Positions 41,355-42,927 of a stretch of DNA of 42,927 bases are shown piece after piece. The stretch is from CAYFPO01 sp964345035 (GTDB lineage Bacteria > Fidelibacterota > Marinisomatia > SCGC-AAA003-L08 > GCA-002704045): the NCBI GenBank assembly GCA_964345035.1, contig CAYFPO010000020.1, positions 1-42,927 on the forward strand, in the 5' to 3' direction. Each line of letters starts with the position of its first letter. Positions within the stretch are counted from its first letter, which is position 1. The position numbers and the translations under genes are program-made. The notes beneath the pieces were generated by a model. It was given only the letters and a program-made list of their open reading frames with translations, was not told the origin of the DNA and made no database searches.

Positions 41355-42927
41355 ATGAGTACATTAAAATATTTTCAGTTTTCATTATTAGTGTGTTTTC
41401 TGGTTTTTAATTCTTGCGATAATTCAACTGAATCAAAAGACCCAGAAGAAATCAAAATTGCAGACAATACCGTGGTTATCAATGACGAAGTAGATTCTGA
41501 ACCTACTCAAATAAACGATGATTCAATTGAATTTGAATTTGACCAAACTGCACCGGATATTTCTGTTGGTGATATTATAGCCGGATATAATGACTCTACT
41601 GCATATTTGAGAAAAGTAACAGACATTTCAACATCACAGGGGACAATGACCGTTGAAACTAATGATGCTACTTTAGATGAAGTAATTGAGCAAGGTGGTT
41701 TTGAATGGTCAGGTCCATTGGAATTTGACCTTGAAGGGAGCTTACAGCGAGGAGAGGTTGGGTATATCCATCCTGCAATTAACATAACCGGTTTAGATAG
41801 AAATTCTAATAGCAATAGCGGAATTAATTTTTCCTTTAACGGTGCAGGGATAAATTTTGGTACGGATATGGATTTAGAAATACAAAGCGGATCTTTTTCT
41901 TTTACACCCTATTTTGATATTGATGCTGATTATGATTGGGGCTTACAGGAAGCTCATGCTATTGTGAGCGGAGATTTAGATTTTGATATTCTTGCAGAAC
42001 TAACTTTGTCTGCTACTGAAGGAGTGAGCGGTGAAATCCCGTTGATAACTGATGTTCCGGCAGGAACTCCAATCACAATATTTGCTGCTGGTTGGCCTAT
42101 TGTGATTTATCCTGAGTTTGATTTGTTTCTGGGTGTGTCAGTTACCTCAACAGGTACCGTTAGTTTAACCGGTGGTATAAACTCTGATAACACTATAGAA
42201 GCAGGTTTTCAATGGACGGATGATAATGGTTTTGAATCGATTTATGAGAAAAGTTTTGACGGTAATATTCATCCTGTAGAAATTTCTACAACTACAAATC
42301 AAACTATAAAAGTATATCTGAAACCCAGATTATCATTCATGATTTATAGTGCCGCAGGTCCGCATATTGCATTAGAACCCTATATTGGTGAGTCTGGTAC
42401 AAATTATACAGATGAATATTGTACAGAATGGTTATTAGGTATTACAGGCGAGGTGGGTGCAAATATAGATATTTTAGGGTATAGTGTTTCTGCCGGAATA
42501 GATTTACCTGATTGGAACACTACAATAGATGAAGAATGTGAAGAAACCGGTGAATGTGTGGATTACGACGGCAACAGCTACGAGACCGTACAGATAGGAG
42601 ACCAGTTATGGATGGCAGAGAACCTGAAGGTTACTCATTACAACAATGGAGATGAGATACCCAATATCACCAATATGGGCGACTGGGCCAGTCTTTCAAC
42701 CGGTGCTTATTGCGACTATGACAATAACCCGACAAATTCAGACACATACGGCAGGCTGTACAACTGGTATGCCGTAGATGATGCCCGGGGCATCTGCCCG
42801 GAAGGCTGGCATGTGCCCACAGATGAAGAATACCAGCAGTTAGAGATTTATTTAGGAATGGACCCTGCCGAGGCAGACGACACCGGTTGGCGCGGCACAG
42901 ATGAAGGCGGTAAAATGAAAGAAACCG
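41355..42927 (+). CDS. Lipoprotein with FISUMP domain (3' truncated)
   Basis: The frame is open to the right edge (last full codon ends at 42926), giving 524 residues so far. It starts with a lipoprotein signal (FSLLVCFLVFNSC, probable lipidated Cys at about 21) and a Ser/Glu/Asp-rich linker. Residues about 50-390 are a beta-rich domain I do not recognise. From about residue 400 a Fibrobacter succinogenes major paralogous (FISUMP) domain begins: YETVQIGDQLWMAENL, GRLYNWYAV, CPEGWHVPTDEE. FISUMP domains are common in FCB surface proteins, and their function is not settled. The FISUMP part is visibly more GC-rich than the first part, suggesting a shuffled module. Confidence 0.85.
   Translation, partial: MSTLKYFQFSLLVCFLVFNSCDNSTESKDPEEIKIADNTVVINDEVDSEPTQINDDSIEFEFDQTAPDISVGDIIAGYNDSTAYLRKVTDISTSQGTMTVETNDATLDEVIEQGGFEWSGPLEFDLEGSLQRGEVGYIHPAINITGLDRNSNSNSGINFSFNGAGINFGTDMDLEIQSGSFSFTPYFDIDADYDWGLQEAHAIVSGDLDFDILAELTLSATEGVSGEIPLITDVPAGTPITIFAAGWPIVIYPEFDLFLGVSVTSTGTVSLTGGINSDNTIEAGFQWTDDNGFESIYEKSFDGNIHPVEISTTTNQTIKVYLKPRLSFMIYSAAGPHIALEPYIGESGTNYTDEYCTEWLLGITGEVGANIDILGYSVSAGIDLPDWNTTIDEECEETGECVDYDGNSYETVQIGDQLWMAENLKVTHYNNGDEIPNITNMGDWASLSTGAYCDYDNNPTNSDTYGRLYNWYAVDDARGICPEGWHVPTDEEYQQLEIYLGMDPAEADDTGWRGTDEGGKMKET

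Overview
The window is a continuous run of genes on the + strand of a Gram-negative bacterium, probably of the Fibrobacteres-Chlorobi-Bacteroidetes superphylum and possibly a Marinimicrobia (SAR406)-like lineage. This placement is inference. It rests on the FISUMP domain lipoprotein at the right edge, the long form of IspG, the MoaC-MoaB fusion, alternative complex III, and a FecR/beta-barrel outer-membrane protein. No mobile element, CRISPR array or minus-strand gene is supported.

Region 1 (1-13249) is a nitrate-respiration block. It holds the end of narJ, then narI, two tandem NarK transporters, the iron-sulfur repair protein RIC, a compact alternative complex III operon (actA-actF, without actG or a terminal oxidase) and an outer-membrane porin-like protein. 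The order suggests quinol oxidation by NarI and by ACIII in the same anaerobic physiology, with NarK handling nitrate and nitrite and RIC repairing nitrosative damage. Region 2 (13421-18526) is a Moco operon: moaA, moaC-moaB fusion, a TSUP permease, moeA, moaD, moaE, mobA. It would supply the MGD cofactor needed by the nitrate reductase encoded just upstream of the window. Regions 1 and 2 look more AT-rich than what follows.

Region 3 (18619-23380) holds tadA, a periplasmic BCP-type peroxiredoxin whose peroxidatic cysteine codon is an in-frame UGA followed by a bacterial SECIS-like hairpin (a probable selenoprotein), tRNA-Ser(CGA), a broken TerB-like remnant, a FecR/beta-barrel protein, small membrane proteins and a large SRP RNA. 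Region 4 (23405-29828) is a housekeeping run: dnaX (with an A9 slippery site that would make a gamma form), ebfC, recR, pgsA, pgpA, cinA, thpR, recA.

Region 5 (29829-42927) starts with a non-coding stretch carrying palindromes, then hsp20, a class V aminotransferase, and a tightly coupled group: sodium/solute symporter, MMPL/RND exporter, a ketol-acid reductoisomerase homologue that has lost two catalytic residues, and a TPR-like protein. Long-form ispG, comM and a 3'-truncated FISUMP lipoprotein follow. The two observations most worth a follow-up are the selenocysteine peroxiredoxin and the degenerate KARI homologue with its transport neighbours.
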